A DNA stretch of 64,000 nt, taken from Hormiphora californensis. Taxonomy: Eukaryota; Ctenophora; Tentaculata; Cydippida; Pleurobrachiidae. The stretch covers positions 2,235,409 through 2,299,408 of the forward strand of contig CM035351.1 in NCBI GenBank assembly GCA_020137815.1. The letters are read 5' to 3'. Shown here piece by piece: positions 9,986-50,490 of the stretch. A program made the translations under genes and the position numbers. How positions within the stretch are numbered: position 1 is the stretch's first letter; each line of letters begins with the position of its first letter. Below the pieces are notes generated by a model that worked only from the letters and a program-made list of their open reading frames with translations, searched no databases and was not told where the DNA came from.

Positions 9986-12122
9986 TCACGAGGGCGCCGT
10001 GATCAATGTGGCACAGGGGTGTTTCTTGACCCGGGTTATGGTTGAATACCGCGGGTTGTGGGGCACCAGGTTTTCAACCACACACCCCGGCTCAGATGTC
10101 ACCCCTAGATCTGAACTGTCCACGGACCTCCTCGTGAAGAGAACTCTGATATCAGTGTGTAGGTAGACTCTTGTTGATCGACCTGGGTAGGGGGAGTGTT
10201 AGGTTTGGATGATTTAGGAACAGAGAGAATAATTAAAACATGAGAAATAGACCAGAAACAGACTGGTTTATTATGTGAACAGGGGCCAATATTAAATATG
10301 TAATGTGAGTCTTGTGGAATATTCTGGATGCGAGATAATATAAAACTGCATGTACGTGACTACTGACTGAGTTAGAGGCCAACAGAGAGAAACATCCCGA
10401 AAAGAAAGAACCCGCGTCAGAGCACTAACCTAACCCTATTCTCATTTCTTTTTAATAAGCGGAGCCGCTTGAGAATAGCGGTCAGATCATTGGCCTGACA
10501 GAAGAAACCTGAAACAACTGATAAACTGCAACTGACCTGATATGAGACGGAAATGTATGTGGTACATCAGACTTTTCTTTCCCTGTTCGTTCACACTGTA
10601 GATGCGATGCCGTATGAATGTGTGACATCTAGGTGGCATATCTCTGACATCAAAAGACACCAGAAATATCCGGATGGCGTTATTATCTGGGTCTAGTATG
10701 GTGGCCTGTATCCTGCCTTGTCTGGGAATCTGGTAACCATGGGTACCACAATTTGACATGGAGATGCACCCCGTGTAAGGGGAGGGTGCCTCTGAGTAGT
10801 TGTAGTATTGTGCTGTGAAGGGAAGGGAGACTGAGGGGGAGCTGGATAATCCAGAGGCACTCATCCGGAATTTAAATCCCTGGATAAGACCAGCCGGGGT
10901 GAACCTGTTACGAAGCATGGACTCCTCGAAAGAACCTAACAAGGCAGGTCGAAGGGCTTTCCGTTTTCGTGCCTTGGGGCTGGCTCGAGGAGTGGGAGCC
11001 TTGTATTTTGGTATTGAGGGGGGTGTGGCCCACTGGTAGAATCTGTCCACAGGCCCCGGGGAGTAGATACCAGAATCGTGTAGTGCAGATGAAACTACAC
11101 ACACCTCATCAGAGTAACTGATGGAGGTAGCAGAGACGGCTGTGTTGTGGATATTAGCCTGTTGGGAGCAGGAAGTGGGAGATTTGACAGGGGAAGGGAT
11201 GATCGTTGCAGATGGAAGTCGCTCCTCCATTCTCTCTGAAGGGAGATATGTGTGTGTAAGCGAGATGTAGGTGCATGGTGGTACACACACTGTTTATATC
11301 CAGGCACAGCGTGAGCTATTTTGGGAGTTTGCTGGCTGAATGCGCCGTGAGTTCGCAGTTTCGGCTGCGCACATATCCACGAAATATTGTACCGCGCGTC
11401 ACGTCTGTGGAGATGGGTGCCAGCGAATGGCGAATTGTCTTGAGGCCGGACAAACCGAGAATAACAAACTCTTACCCAAGACACGTAGGGGGCGCCGGGG
11501 CAGCGAGTGAACGGTGACAGTTAATAAACTATCGTCCAGGAGGGTTAAACTGGGGAATTTGTGCGTATCCGGGTGTAGATCGAAGTCTGAATAATCGCTA
11601 ATCCTGAATAGAACGGGGGCGTTGTTAGAGGGCTTTGTATTGGAATATATTCAGATTTCAAAATATATTTTGGTAATTCTAACTGGGTATCAGAAGCCGG
11701 GTGTACCTGTATTTGATTGAAGAAGGTAGAAGACCCTGGGAGGAAGATAGCCATGCAGATATTTGTGAGAAATGGAGGTGAGAGTGGACTGCTTGGATCA
11801 ACATCCGACCATCACATCTCCCTACTGCATCGTCTCCAAAACTGTGGGTAAAATGTTTTAGTTGTGATTCAAATAACAAGGCTGTGCCCCCGGTGTGTGG
11901 CATGCTAAGGTCACCTATGAAACTGAATAATTTTATCTTCATTACTAACTTGTTGACATCAATATTGATGTTCCATCTCTCTAGGAGGAGTTCTGAATTT
12001 CCCATTCCCACCTTTCCCTCCCTCAACTCCAATCCGCACCCAACTGCGTCTAGGTTCAGCTGGAAGGGCCCACTGAGGTCCAGGCCTTGTATTGTGTCCT
12101 TCAGCTTTAGTAGTTCCCCACA
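9986..12122 (-). CDS. ATOS-family (FAM214/Atossa) protein
   Basis: Four exons with fitting phases: 12122-11707, 11603-11476, 11235-10537 and 10182-9986 (1,440 nt including stop). Exon 1 encodes SELLLERWNINID and LHFSQISAWLSSSQG, and exon 2 encodes VHSLPRRP. These match the N-terminal region of vertebrate ATOSA (DALLLERWILEP, VFFSQLSAWLSVSHG, VQSLPRQ). Exon 3 holds the conserved Atos domain: LLGSFEESMLRNRFTPAGLI, TGCISMSN, GYQIPRQGRIQATI, LVSFDVRDMPP, TFIRHRIYSV. Exon 4 adds VYLHTDIRVLFTRRS and NPRYSTI, the usual C-terminus. Atos proteins are nuclear transcriptional regulators; in flies Atossa acts in macrophage tissue invasion through metabolic genes. The gene is much shorter than ATOSA (1,076 aa) between the two conserved blocks. 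Exon 1 opens without an ATG, so further 5' exons must exist. Confidence 0.88.
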
Positions 12123-13192
12123 CTGCAAAGATAATGATAGTAAGAAAAGAAAGGGTCGTGGGCTGTGGGAGGCAATTTTTTGTTGATAAGACTCAAATAC
12201 TCAGGAAGCATTGAGCTGTGGGAAATGGTAATCAGACTGTTCCTAAATACGGGTTCTCTGTGCAAGTGAGTGCAGTACTACATCCTGTATTTCTACAAAA
12301 AGAGGGCTAGATTGAGGGGAGTATTTTATGTAGTTTATTTATGTGATCCACGGCTTCCGAGAGCACACTAACAGTAGCATATGTGTACGTGGGCGGTAGA
12401 AGGGAGACCAGGTAAGGAAGTGTATACCACTTTGGGGGAATGGAGGGGAGATAGGAGGGGGAGAGAGAGAGAGTGTGTTTGAGAGAGGGAGGAAGAGGGA
12501 GAGAGAGAGAGAAAGAGGGATAGAGAGAGTGTGTATTTGGGAGAGAGGGCAATGATACCTAAATCAGGTATCACCTAGCTGAGGAAGGTAAATCTAATCT
12601 CAAAGAAATTCAAGGAGTCTGCAGGTAATCAGGTTGAGAGAGCTAGAGAAAGAGAGCGAGGGAGAGAGAAAGACAGGGGGTGTTCGCGTGTAAAAGTGAT
12701 CCATAGCGATTCAGTACCGGAAATTCCGGTCGCCCCTATATTGAGGTAACCACTATGTGACACATAGTATGTGTGCTAGTTATTGTCACTATAGTAACCA
12801 CGATACATGTGTTAGTTATTGTCACTATGGTAACCACTATCAAACACCGCGAATTAACCACTCACTAAGATTATTTCTACATTATTGATGATCTAGAAGT
12901 GTCTCAGTGGGATCTTTTTTATATAGTCGTCATCTCATTATGCGGTTCTGAAATAGACCACATCTCGATAGTGCAGGTCCAGGAAATTATAAAAATGGAG
13001 GTCAGAGAGTGAGTGAGAGAGAGAAAAAGAGGGGGTGAGAGAGAGAACTGCACTTTTAGGTTGCGATGAAACGCTATAAAAAGCGTGCTTCAACATTACA
13101 TGCATCAGTGACTACCTAACATCTGTCTCGCCATACATATTGGTGTTACACCAGTAGTGTGTTCTCATAGCAACTCACAATAACACCCTTTA

Positions 13193-13520
13193 GTGCACCT
13201 AATTTTGTTGTCATGTTCTAACCCGGAGCGTGTGAAGAGAGGGTCGAGCTAGGCAAGGTAGGGGGTGTCTCAGATTGTGTCTCTATGTGACACATAAAGT
13301 CGGATTTTTTGAAGTTGTCACCCCAAATGACCGTGCATGTGAAATTTATCAATTTTGATGCGCACAAAAACATTCCGTGCACGAGAAGGGGGTGACAACT
13401 TCAAAAAATCCGACTTTATGTGTCACATAGAGACACAATCTGAGACACCTCCTACCTTGCCTAGCTCTACCCTCTCTTCACACGCTCCGGGTTAGAACAT
13501 GACAACAAAATTAGGTGCAC
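13193..13520. repeat. 328-bp foldback element with about 130-bp arms
   Basis: The left arm (13193-13324, starting GTGCACCTAATTTTG) and right arm (about 13387-13520, ending CAAAATTAGGTGCAC) are near-perfect inverted copies with only a few differences. They flank a loop of about 60 bp that contains GTGCATG and GTGCACG. No clear target duplication. Confidence 0.85.
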
Positions 13521-13560
13521 GAATCCCCAGATAAGAGGGCGGTCATATTTTACTAGGTGG

Positions 13561-13562
<2 letters not shown>

Positions 13563-13634
<72 letters not shown>
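13563..13634. repeat. (GA)n microsatellite
   Basis: About 36 uninterrupted GA dinucleotides, beginning 43 bp after the foldback element. Confidence 0.95.
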
Positions 13635-13638
<4 letters not shown>

Positions 13639-14100
13639 GGGGAAGAGATACATGACAAGACAAGTGACAGTATATATTGACGTCAGACAACACTATGAGT
13701 AACACACACTATAACAGCTGACTGCTGAGTTATAGAGTAGCTCTATTTAGCTCTTCATACTAAATTTGAGCACTACTATGATAAACGTGGCTGCAGTGCT
13801 ACACAGGCTGTGAGAGGACCGGCAGACATGTCAGGATTTGAACAGTTGATCGAACGTGTTCGTCCCACGAGAGAGAGTCTGAACAAGACATGTCAAGTCA
13901 AAGGTGGATATAATATGGATATTGTGCAACATATTCCTAGCAGTGCAGAAGTGTTATGCCCACTGTGTATGAATACCGCTGGGTATGTGTAGTAGTGGGC
14001 TGTGTGACAAGTTCTAATAGTGCCATTACCACATGTCATGTGTGTGTAATAATTGATCATGGTAGTGAATAATACTTTCACTGTCAGTACACACACACAC

Positions 14101-14203
14101 ATCTAACATCGCTCTCAGTGCGTGTTTGTGTGAGTCAATCTTCCTGTGAGATGATCCATATAATGACTTGAGTCGATTGAATGTCCCTTGCTTCACAAGA
14201 CAA
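14101..14203 (-). CDS. Possible upstream ATOS exon
   Basis: Acceptor TTTCTTGCAG opens at 14203 and a GT donor follows 14101. The open frame reads LVKQGTFNRLKSLYGSSHRK then IDSHKHALRAMLD, and ends in phase 0, as the 12122 exon requires. I found no clear match in vertebrate ATOS proteins, and the donor sits in a (GT)n run, so this is tentative. Confidence 0.35.
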
Positions 14204-15003
14204 CTGCAAGAAAAACTAAAAAAGTATGTACAATGCAAACAATGACAGCGTATACCAAACTTGAGAACCCCGGAGTCCCTGGGGACACCGGATGTCGATA
14301 ATGCTCTTCCGTAGGGGACCAGGGTATGTGGTGTACCCTCCCTTACAGGGAAATAACAGGGGACACAAACTCCCACCTACGTATGAACATTGAACACGAA
14401 CCGTCGAATGAACATTGTACACGCGTACAGAATTATTACTTATGGCACTTCCTCTTCTTAGCCCTACTATTATAACTTGGTCTATTATCAGTTACAATTC
14501 TATAAGTGTATGGTAATTGAAGAGAGAGAGAGAGAGACGAAAAAGGAAATGGTACAAATATAATACCCGCTTCCCGCCGCTTCTCCCTATTAACAGTAAT
14601 ATGTGTGTCCTCTGTCCGGGTGTATGTATGCTCAGTGGTATGCCACATGTGTGTTCCTTTGTGGAGTGGGTATGCATTTTATTATGTACATGTACCATCA
14701 ATGAGATCTTCAAAATGTTGATGTGTATGTCACGTGCCTGTTGCTTGAGAAGATTGAGTGTTAGAGAGTACTTTACACACACGAGCGGAAAACAAATAGT
14801 TCTGTGGCAGCAGTAGAAAGGATTTCTTAGAAAAATCATGCTAAGAAGGAGAGAAATGTCGGGAGAAAAAAAGGGGAGTATGAGTTGCTCGACCCTCTCT
14901 CACCGTACCCCAAATTTTGTAAAAGAAGAGTTAGAACTCCGTGATTTGTACTTCGTTCCACCACCAATTATACATAACAAACTAAAAGCTTGAGTCCACT
15001 AAC

Positions 15004-15117
15004 CTGAGTTTCCACATTGCACTGGTGCCGTGGTTCATTGGTTAGGACACCGGGACAGTGGACACCCTCCCTACTCCTGATATCCTCTCTGCTGCTACTT
15101 ATACCAGTTGTCCTCAC
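15004..15117 (-). CDS. Possible N-terminal ATOS exon
   Basis: A 114-nt open exon (38 codons) with acceptor TTCCCTAG and donor CAG-GTTAGT. It reads REGVHCPGVLTNEPRHQCNV near its end. This resembles the ATOSA N-terminal segment with HCP and a downstream Cys (SFHCPPAQ...KHECSD). The phase does not directly fit the 14.1-kb candidate exon, so a further exon would be needed. Confidence 0.4.
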
Positions 15118-16407
15118 CTAGGGAATAATACATGATAGTGGTTATTAAAGAAAAACAACGATTTGTATTAAAATACACACTGATATATGATGATACTTTC
15201 TCGTGTAAAGTAATAATAGAATATAGTGATGTACGTGGTACTATAAAAAACTTCCAGTGCACGAAAATAAAACTGCTAAATATATTGCATACCAACCTCA
15301 TTTATAAGTGTACAAATATCAACAATAATCTCCGATGGGTCCTCTGATTTCTTCATTCACGTTGCGTTCTTTTTCTCCAGCTATATAAAATCCATTCGTA
15401 TAAAGCTATATAATATCAGGATAAATACCTTCACGGTCTCTCCTTCTTTCTCTCTGTATTTATCTCTCTCTCTCTCTCTCTATCATTCTCTCTCTCGCTA
15501 CGCACAGGTCACTAAGAGGCACCTGGAGCTTTTAACAGTTTGTTCGTGCACACACATACAAGCAACTGTAACATGGCAAACACTTGACCACGGCAGCAGC
15601 AGCAGCAGCACAGGTGTAATGTGTGTGTGGGCCGCAATAACGAAATCAGGCAACTTCTACCCGACATAGTGTATACTGACAGATATATTTGATATTTGTT
15701 GCAGTTATAAAACACAACAAACAATTACAGAAAATTGGAAGTCATATAGTTGGCGATTTGTCAGAATTTACCAATTGAATGTAAACTCAGTAAACCATAA
15801 TATTGTTCAAGACTGAAGACCAGGTGGCTATGGGTTAGGGATGTAACATGATACGTGACGACAGGAAAACAACGCTGCGTGATTTATCAGGAGGCTTGTG
15901 TTCCGGTCGATCAAATATATAGCGGTTTTATCAGTTTTTTGGTGCAAACTGCTGCACTGGAAAGGTATATTCTATTCTAAGCTTTATCTCTAAAACTGCA
16001 GTATAAAATTAGGTTTGCAGTTTGCCCAAGCAAAATTGGATTTCATCATTTTACCATTGGACAAATGAACTAGAGCAGCTAGGGACAATTTGAAGGTCTT
16101 ATTTTTCTCGACTTGACCATTCATTTATCAATTAAACGCATTTATCGACGGGACTCAGAAGAAGTATAAAACAGGATCGGACCTTGGATTTCGGCTCAGT
16201 GTTTCCCTTTGCGTCTAAGATCGATGCACCAGTCTGCAGTCAGTGGGCGTTAACCCAACATTCAGAACCGGTACAGGAGGAGCTCAGGAGCATACGGGCT
16301 TTGACGACGCGAATCTTAACTGTAACGACTAACGGTCGACGTTGAATCAGGCAGTACTTGTAGTCTTGTAATCCTCTTTGCGCAAATACCGCACAGGTGT
16401 CAGCTCC
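15118..16407. other. Non-coding stretch between ATOS and WDR7
   Basis: AT-rich sequence with a CT-rich tract (15440-15505) and a short (CAG)n run at 15592-15610. No supported exon. Confidence 0.45.
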
Positions 16408-16623
16408 TCACAGAGCCTCCTCCTCCCTGGAAGCTATTCGTTCCCAGTCAAGTATCGAACTGTTGTTCTGTCGAGTGTATCCAGTCACCGGGGGTCGGTC
16501 TGAGAATCTCTCCAGCCATTTACCAAGAAGGACTTTGAATGAGGCTAGGTCTTCCGCCGTATTCACGTTACATGGTAGGGTGTTCCGCGGTACGGCACCG
16601 GGCACCCTGCACTGCGGGCTCAA
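16408..16623 (-). mobile_element. 3' fragment of a CR1/L2-like LINE reverse transcriptase ORF
   Basis: The minus-strand frame reads VPRNTLPCNVNTAEDLASFK and RFSDRPPVTGYTRQNNSSIL, then DWERI and a stop. This is the same C-terminal tail seen in the two LINEs in WDR7 (LWNCLPDDLREIEDPDLFKH, DIPDRPPTPGYQ, NSLSDW; and DQPPTKGYPRQNSNSILDW). Only the end of the ORF is present, as is usual for 5'-truncated LINE copies. Confidence 0.8.
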
Positions 16624-17269
16624 GGAATATGCTTTAGGCTGCTAAATCCCTTGCCTAGTTGCCTGTCATGCGGGTGACGTGCGGCAACCCAGACGGTGAC
16701 GTGAAGCTTCCTGATCCAAACAGGCCCGTAAGGTGTAAGGAAAAGTAAGGACGACCAAAATAAAAACAAAAAAGAAAGTTTTAAAATTTGTAAGATAAAC
16801 AAAATAAAAGTGAAATTTTAATTTTGGCGCGCAAGGCTCCCACTTTTACTGAAAGTCAGCGCGGCAGTTGATTTGCGCGTGCAATATTTCTGCTGCTGCG
16901 TTTGATAGATCATGAGTCTGATGACCGGGAGTCCAGCTAGCCTGATATTGATGTTCAGATTTATAATAGATAATTAGTTAACATTAACATTAAAATATGT
17001 TAGAAAATCATTCCCGGAATCGCAAGACACGTTGCGCGAAAACACGGATACTTTGTTAACTTGAGACACATCGCGCGTTACATACATGTGTAGATCGAGC
17101 TTCAAGTTTCATCAAGATCACATCCATATCAAGTTTAGTAGAAAACACGACAACACGTTTCGTCAAACATACGTAAATCTGATTCCAATAAAACAGAGAG
17201 AAAGTAACAAATTAAAAACACAACACACAGGGGAAGAGAAAAAAGACAGACGAGACGCGAGGACCATTA

Positions 17270-36244
<18,975 letters not shown>

Positions 36245-36745
36245 CTACTGTTGTTACGTGTGTCACGTCATCACCCCAAATCTTTATTTTTCATTTCCTG
36301 CAATTGCGAGGAGTTCTAAAGGCGATCTGACTGGAAGAAAACAATCTCAAACTTTTAAAAACTAATATTTTCACTTGAGTTGCTTTGTAGAGCCGTAAAA
36401 AGGATTTAAGCCTTGCTAGAAAGCAGAAACACGAAAAACGCCGGTTCTGCATTTTTTGAAAATTTCAAGATCTGGAAATTTTTCATTTTTCAAGTTTTTT
36501 TTTTTTTTTTTTTTTTTTTTCTTAAAATTCACTAACCCCAACACCGATTGGCATCACTTTCCAACAGCCGAAGAGAAGCTGCCGAAGAGAGAAAGGGGGT
36601 AACCATATGAAGAGTTAATCGCGATGAGTCTCATTCACATTGGGTTCGATCATTTGCCCCCGGTGTTGGGGTTAGTAATAAATAAATAAATCTTAAAATC
36701 ACTCAAATATTACTATACATAAATAAAAAAAATCTCACACATGTT
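36245..36745. other. WDR7 upstream region
   Basis: Non-coding, about 500 bp upstream of the WDR7 start at 36244. It contains a T28-type homopolymer (about 36497-36520) and the paired phrases ACCCCAACACCG (about 36535) and GGTGTTGGGGTTAG (about 36662), which are inverted with respect to each other. The WDR7 promoter should lie here. Confidence 0.5.
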
Positions 36746-37846
36746 TCAAATATTGAAGTCCATGTTTTCCAATCCTGTTGGGGCGTACTTTGTACGGCAT
36801 CCTCTCAGCGACCTCAGGGTGGCTACCAGTAGGCAGAATCTGAGCCGCCTTCTGATTGCCGCCAAAGCCTCACTGTAGATTTCTCCGTGTTTATTTTCAA
36901 TAAGTTTGGCTGTCTTCTTAATCGCTTTGTCCATTTCAGGGCCAACACCACCTGTTGTGGTAAACACTAGTGGAGAAAAGGTCCCGCCCTCGACAATCTG
37001 GACTCGTCTCATGTAACATGTCTTCTTGGACTTCTCGTGGTTTTTGTACAGAGATGATGGCTTGATGTTGAGATAAGAAGCTGCCATCGGGTGACAGACT
37101 CTGACATCCATGTAGGACATCTGGTCGGGAGCCCACAATCCCATGCACACGATGTCCATACGGGCGTCTCTATCTGTATTTGCCCACGGATATTGCTGCA
37201 TTTCTTGGTCGTAATCCTCACATGGTTGTAGGAGTTTTTCAGTTTCTATAGACCTGACACCAGCATAGGATAAGATATCAGCAAAGTTGTCTCTCAGGCG
37301 GTCGTGTCTGTAGATTGTGTAACCACCTTTGTGACAGGACAATGCGTGATCGGCACTGTTACTGGACCCACATGGGCATTTGGCGGGGAGATCGAGAAAC
37401 GGTAATCCAAATCGAAGGTGCATCGCATCGACAAACTCTTGTTTGGTCAGGTGATGTCCATGTGCTTCGATGGGTCTTGCTGTCAGCCAAGAGGATGCCC
37501 CAGGTTCTTGGTTTAGTGATTGCAACCGGTTTTCCGTGTCAGTCATCCTTGCTTTCAGGGAATTCATCTGGACAAGATGTCTTTCGATTGTACTTTCTTC
37601 GCATTCCTTAGTTCTCTCTCTGGTGATCTTTTCGATTTTGTCTATGGTAGGACCATCCAGTTCTTCATCTGAGAGAAGGTGCTCCACTAATGGGCCTGTG
37701 CAGTGGAGAGAATGCTCGTATGCAGTGTCAGCCGAGAGCATTGGGTTTTCAATTCCTAGACCCCCCATCTTGACAGGTAGAGCGATGAGTTCCCGTTGCA
37801 GATCCGTTACATGTGAGCCGAGCAGAGATGGAATGAAGTAATATAA
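36746..37846 (-). mobile_element. 3' end of a restriction-endonuclease-type LINE ORF
   Basis: One open frame. It begins with the end of an RT region (LPVKMGGLGIENP), continues with a linker, a CCHC-like finger (CPCGSSNSADHALSC) and KGGYTIYRHDRLRD. A restriction-like endonuclease pattern follows (ARMDIVCMGLW, then MSYMDVRVCHP), and then VEGGTFSPLVFTTTGGVGPE. This finger-plus-PD-(D/E)XK arrangement is known from the R2/R4/NeSL-type group of non-LTR elements and from many related marine-invertebrate ORFs. The frame is open back to about 37846, where it meets the edge of a foldback element; the RT domain is missing. Confidence 0.85.
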
Positions 37847-38116
37847 AGTCGAATTTTTTAATCAAGGGACAGGGGGCCGCGCGTTTAGAGGGGTCGCGCG
37901 GCTTTGTATTTGCGCGTGATACTCGAGATCAAGTTCCTGGCAATCTTAAGACTTGAACCCAGAAGCGTTGGAAAGATAATTTTAAGACCTTTTCAACGCA
38001 ACCAAGATCGAGTCTTTATCTTATCAGGAACAGAAGATATGAGCGAAAACGTTTAGCACGCGCAAAAAGACTTTTGTTAATGCGCGGCCCCTGTCCCTTG
38101 ATTAAAAAATTCGACT
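37847..38116. repeat. 270-bp foldback element
   Basis: Terminal inverted repeats of about 33 bp: AGTCGAATTTTTTAATCAAG at the left and its complement ending at 38116, extending inwards to GGGACAGGGGGCCGCGCG. It is internally partly palindromic, with the GCGTTGGAAAG and TCTTATCAGGAACAG core shared with the 5.8-kb element. It abuts the LINE ORF on one side and another foldback on the other. Confidence 0.92.
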
Positions 38117-38522
38117 AAAGTGTAAGCGAAACTAAAACGAACCCCCTGCGCGGCTCAAATTGAATGTTTTTTGGTCATAACTCCGTCAATTCTTAACCAA
38201 ATCGCTTAAATATGGGCTCGTTGGAAAGCCCTGAATGTCCTCTTTCTAATGAACCCAGGTTTAAGCAATTTGGTCAAGAATTGACGGAGTTATGACCAAA
38301 AACATACTAAATAGTGCTGAAAAAGTACATTCGGTCGTTTTTGGTCATAACTCCGTCAATTCTTGACCAAATTGCAAAATCTTGGATTCATTAGAAAGAG
38401 GACATTCAGGGCTTTCCAACGAGCCCAAATTTAATTGATTTGGTTAAGAATTGACGGAGTTATAACCAAAAACGTTCAATTTGAGCCGCGCAGGGGGTTC
38501 GTTTTAGTTTCGCTTACACTTT
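38117..38522. repeat. 406-bp foldback element
   Basis: Near-perfect 46-47-bp terminal inverted repeats (AAAGTGTAAGCGAAACTAAA at the left, complement at the right end). The inner parts continue as imperfect inverted repeats built on GGTCATAACTCCGTCAATTC. It directly adjoins the previous element with no spacer. Confidence 0.93.
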
Positions 38523-38973
38523 AAAGTCCGTTTCAAGCGACTTGACCCGTAATTCTTGGAATTTGGCGCATTGCGCGTGTATTTACAAAGGGGAAATCCT
38601 GAATTTCCAGGAATCTCAGGTCAAGTCGTTTTATTTATTTGAAACGCACTTTATAACATGCGCGCGCGCTATTTCAACTGATGCACTTGCAGCGGAAAAG
38701 CTGTCATTCCGCGTCTTACGGTAATCCAACGTGAACGTGTCAATTAGAGATACTGAAGGTGAAACAAATACACGAAGACATCAGTTTTGGTATATTTGAA
38801 AAATAAAGTGGTAAACATATCACATATATGTTGTTGCCCCTTGTCAATGAGGGTACTCTGTCTTCCTATCAACTCACACACTCATGTCTCAAAAGATAAA
38901 ATAGTCCTCGCACCGCGAGTCGCAGCTGTCATGTCTCTACTGTCCTTTCAGTTAAATAGTCTCTGCAAATAAA
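38523..38973. other. 3' flank of PRPF8
   Basis: About 450 bp without coding signal between the foldback pair and the PRPF8 stop codon. Expected to include the PRPF8 3' untranslated region. Two short ORFs are not convincing. Confidence 0.45.

Positions 38974-50490
<11,517 letters not shown>

Larger units (their letters stand above)
12123..14100. other. Probable ATOS upstream intron or 5' region, repeat-rich
   Basis: No confident exon. It contains GA-rich tracts (12455-12550, 12640-12680), a two-copy imperfect repeat at 12740-12845 (GTTATTGTCACTATRGTAAC), the foldback element at 13193-13520 and a long (GA)n tract at 13563-13634. Confidence 0.45.

Noticed and set aside
15592-15610. (CAG)n run as a coding polyglutamine
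   Set aside because: Only about six units, no supporting exon.
16397-16645. 82-codon plus-strand ORF
   Set aside because: Antisense of the LINE C-terminal fragment on the minus strand.
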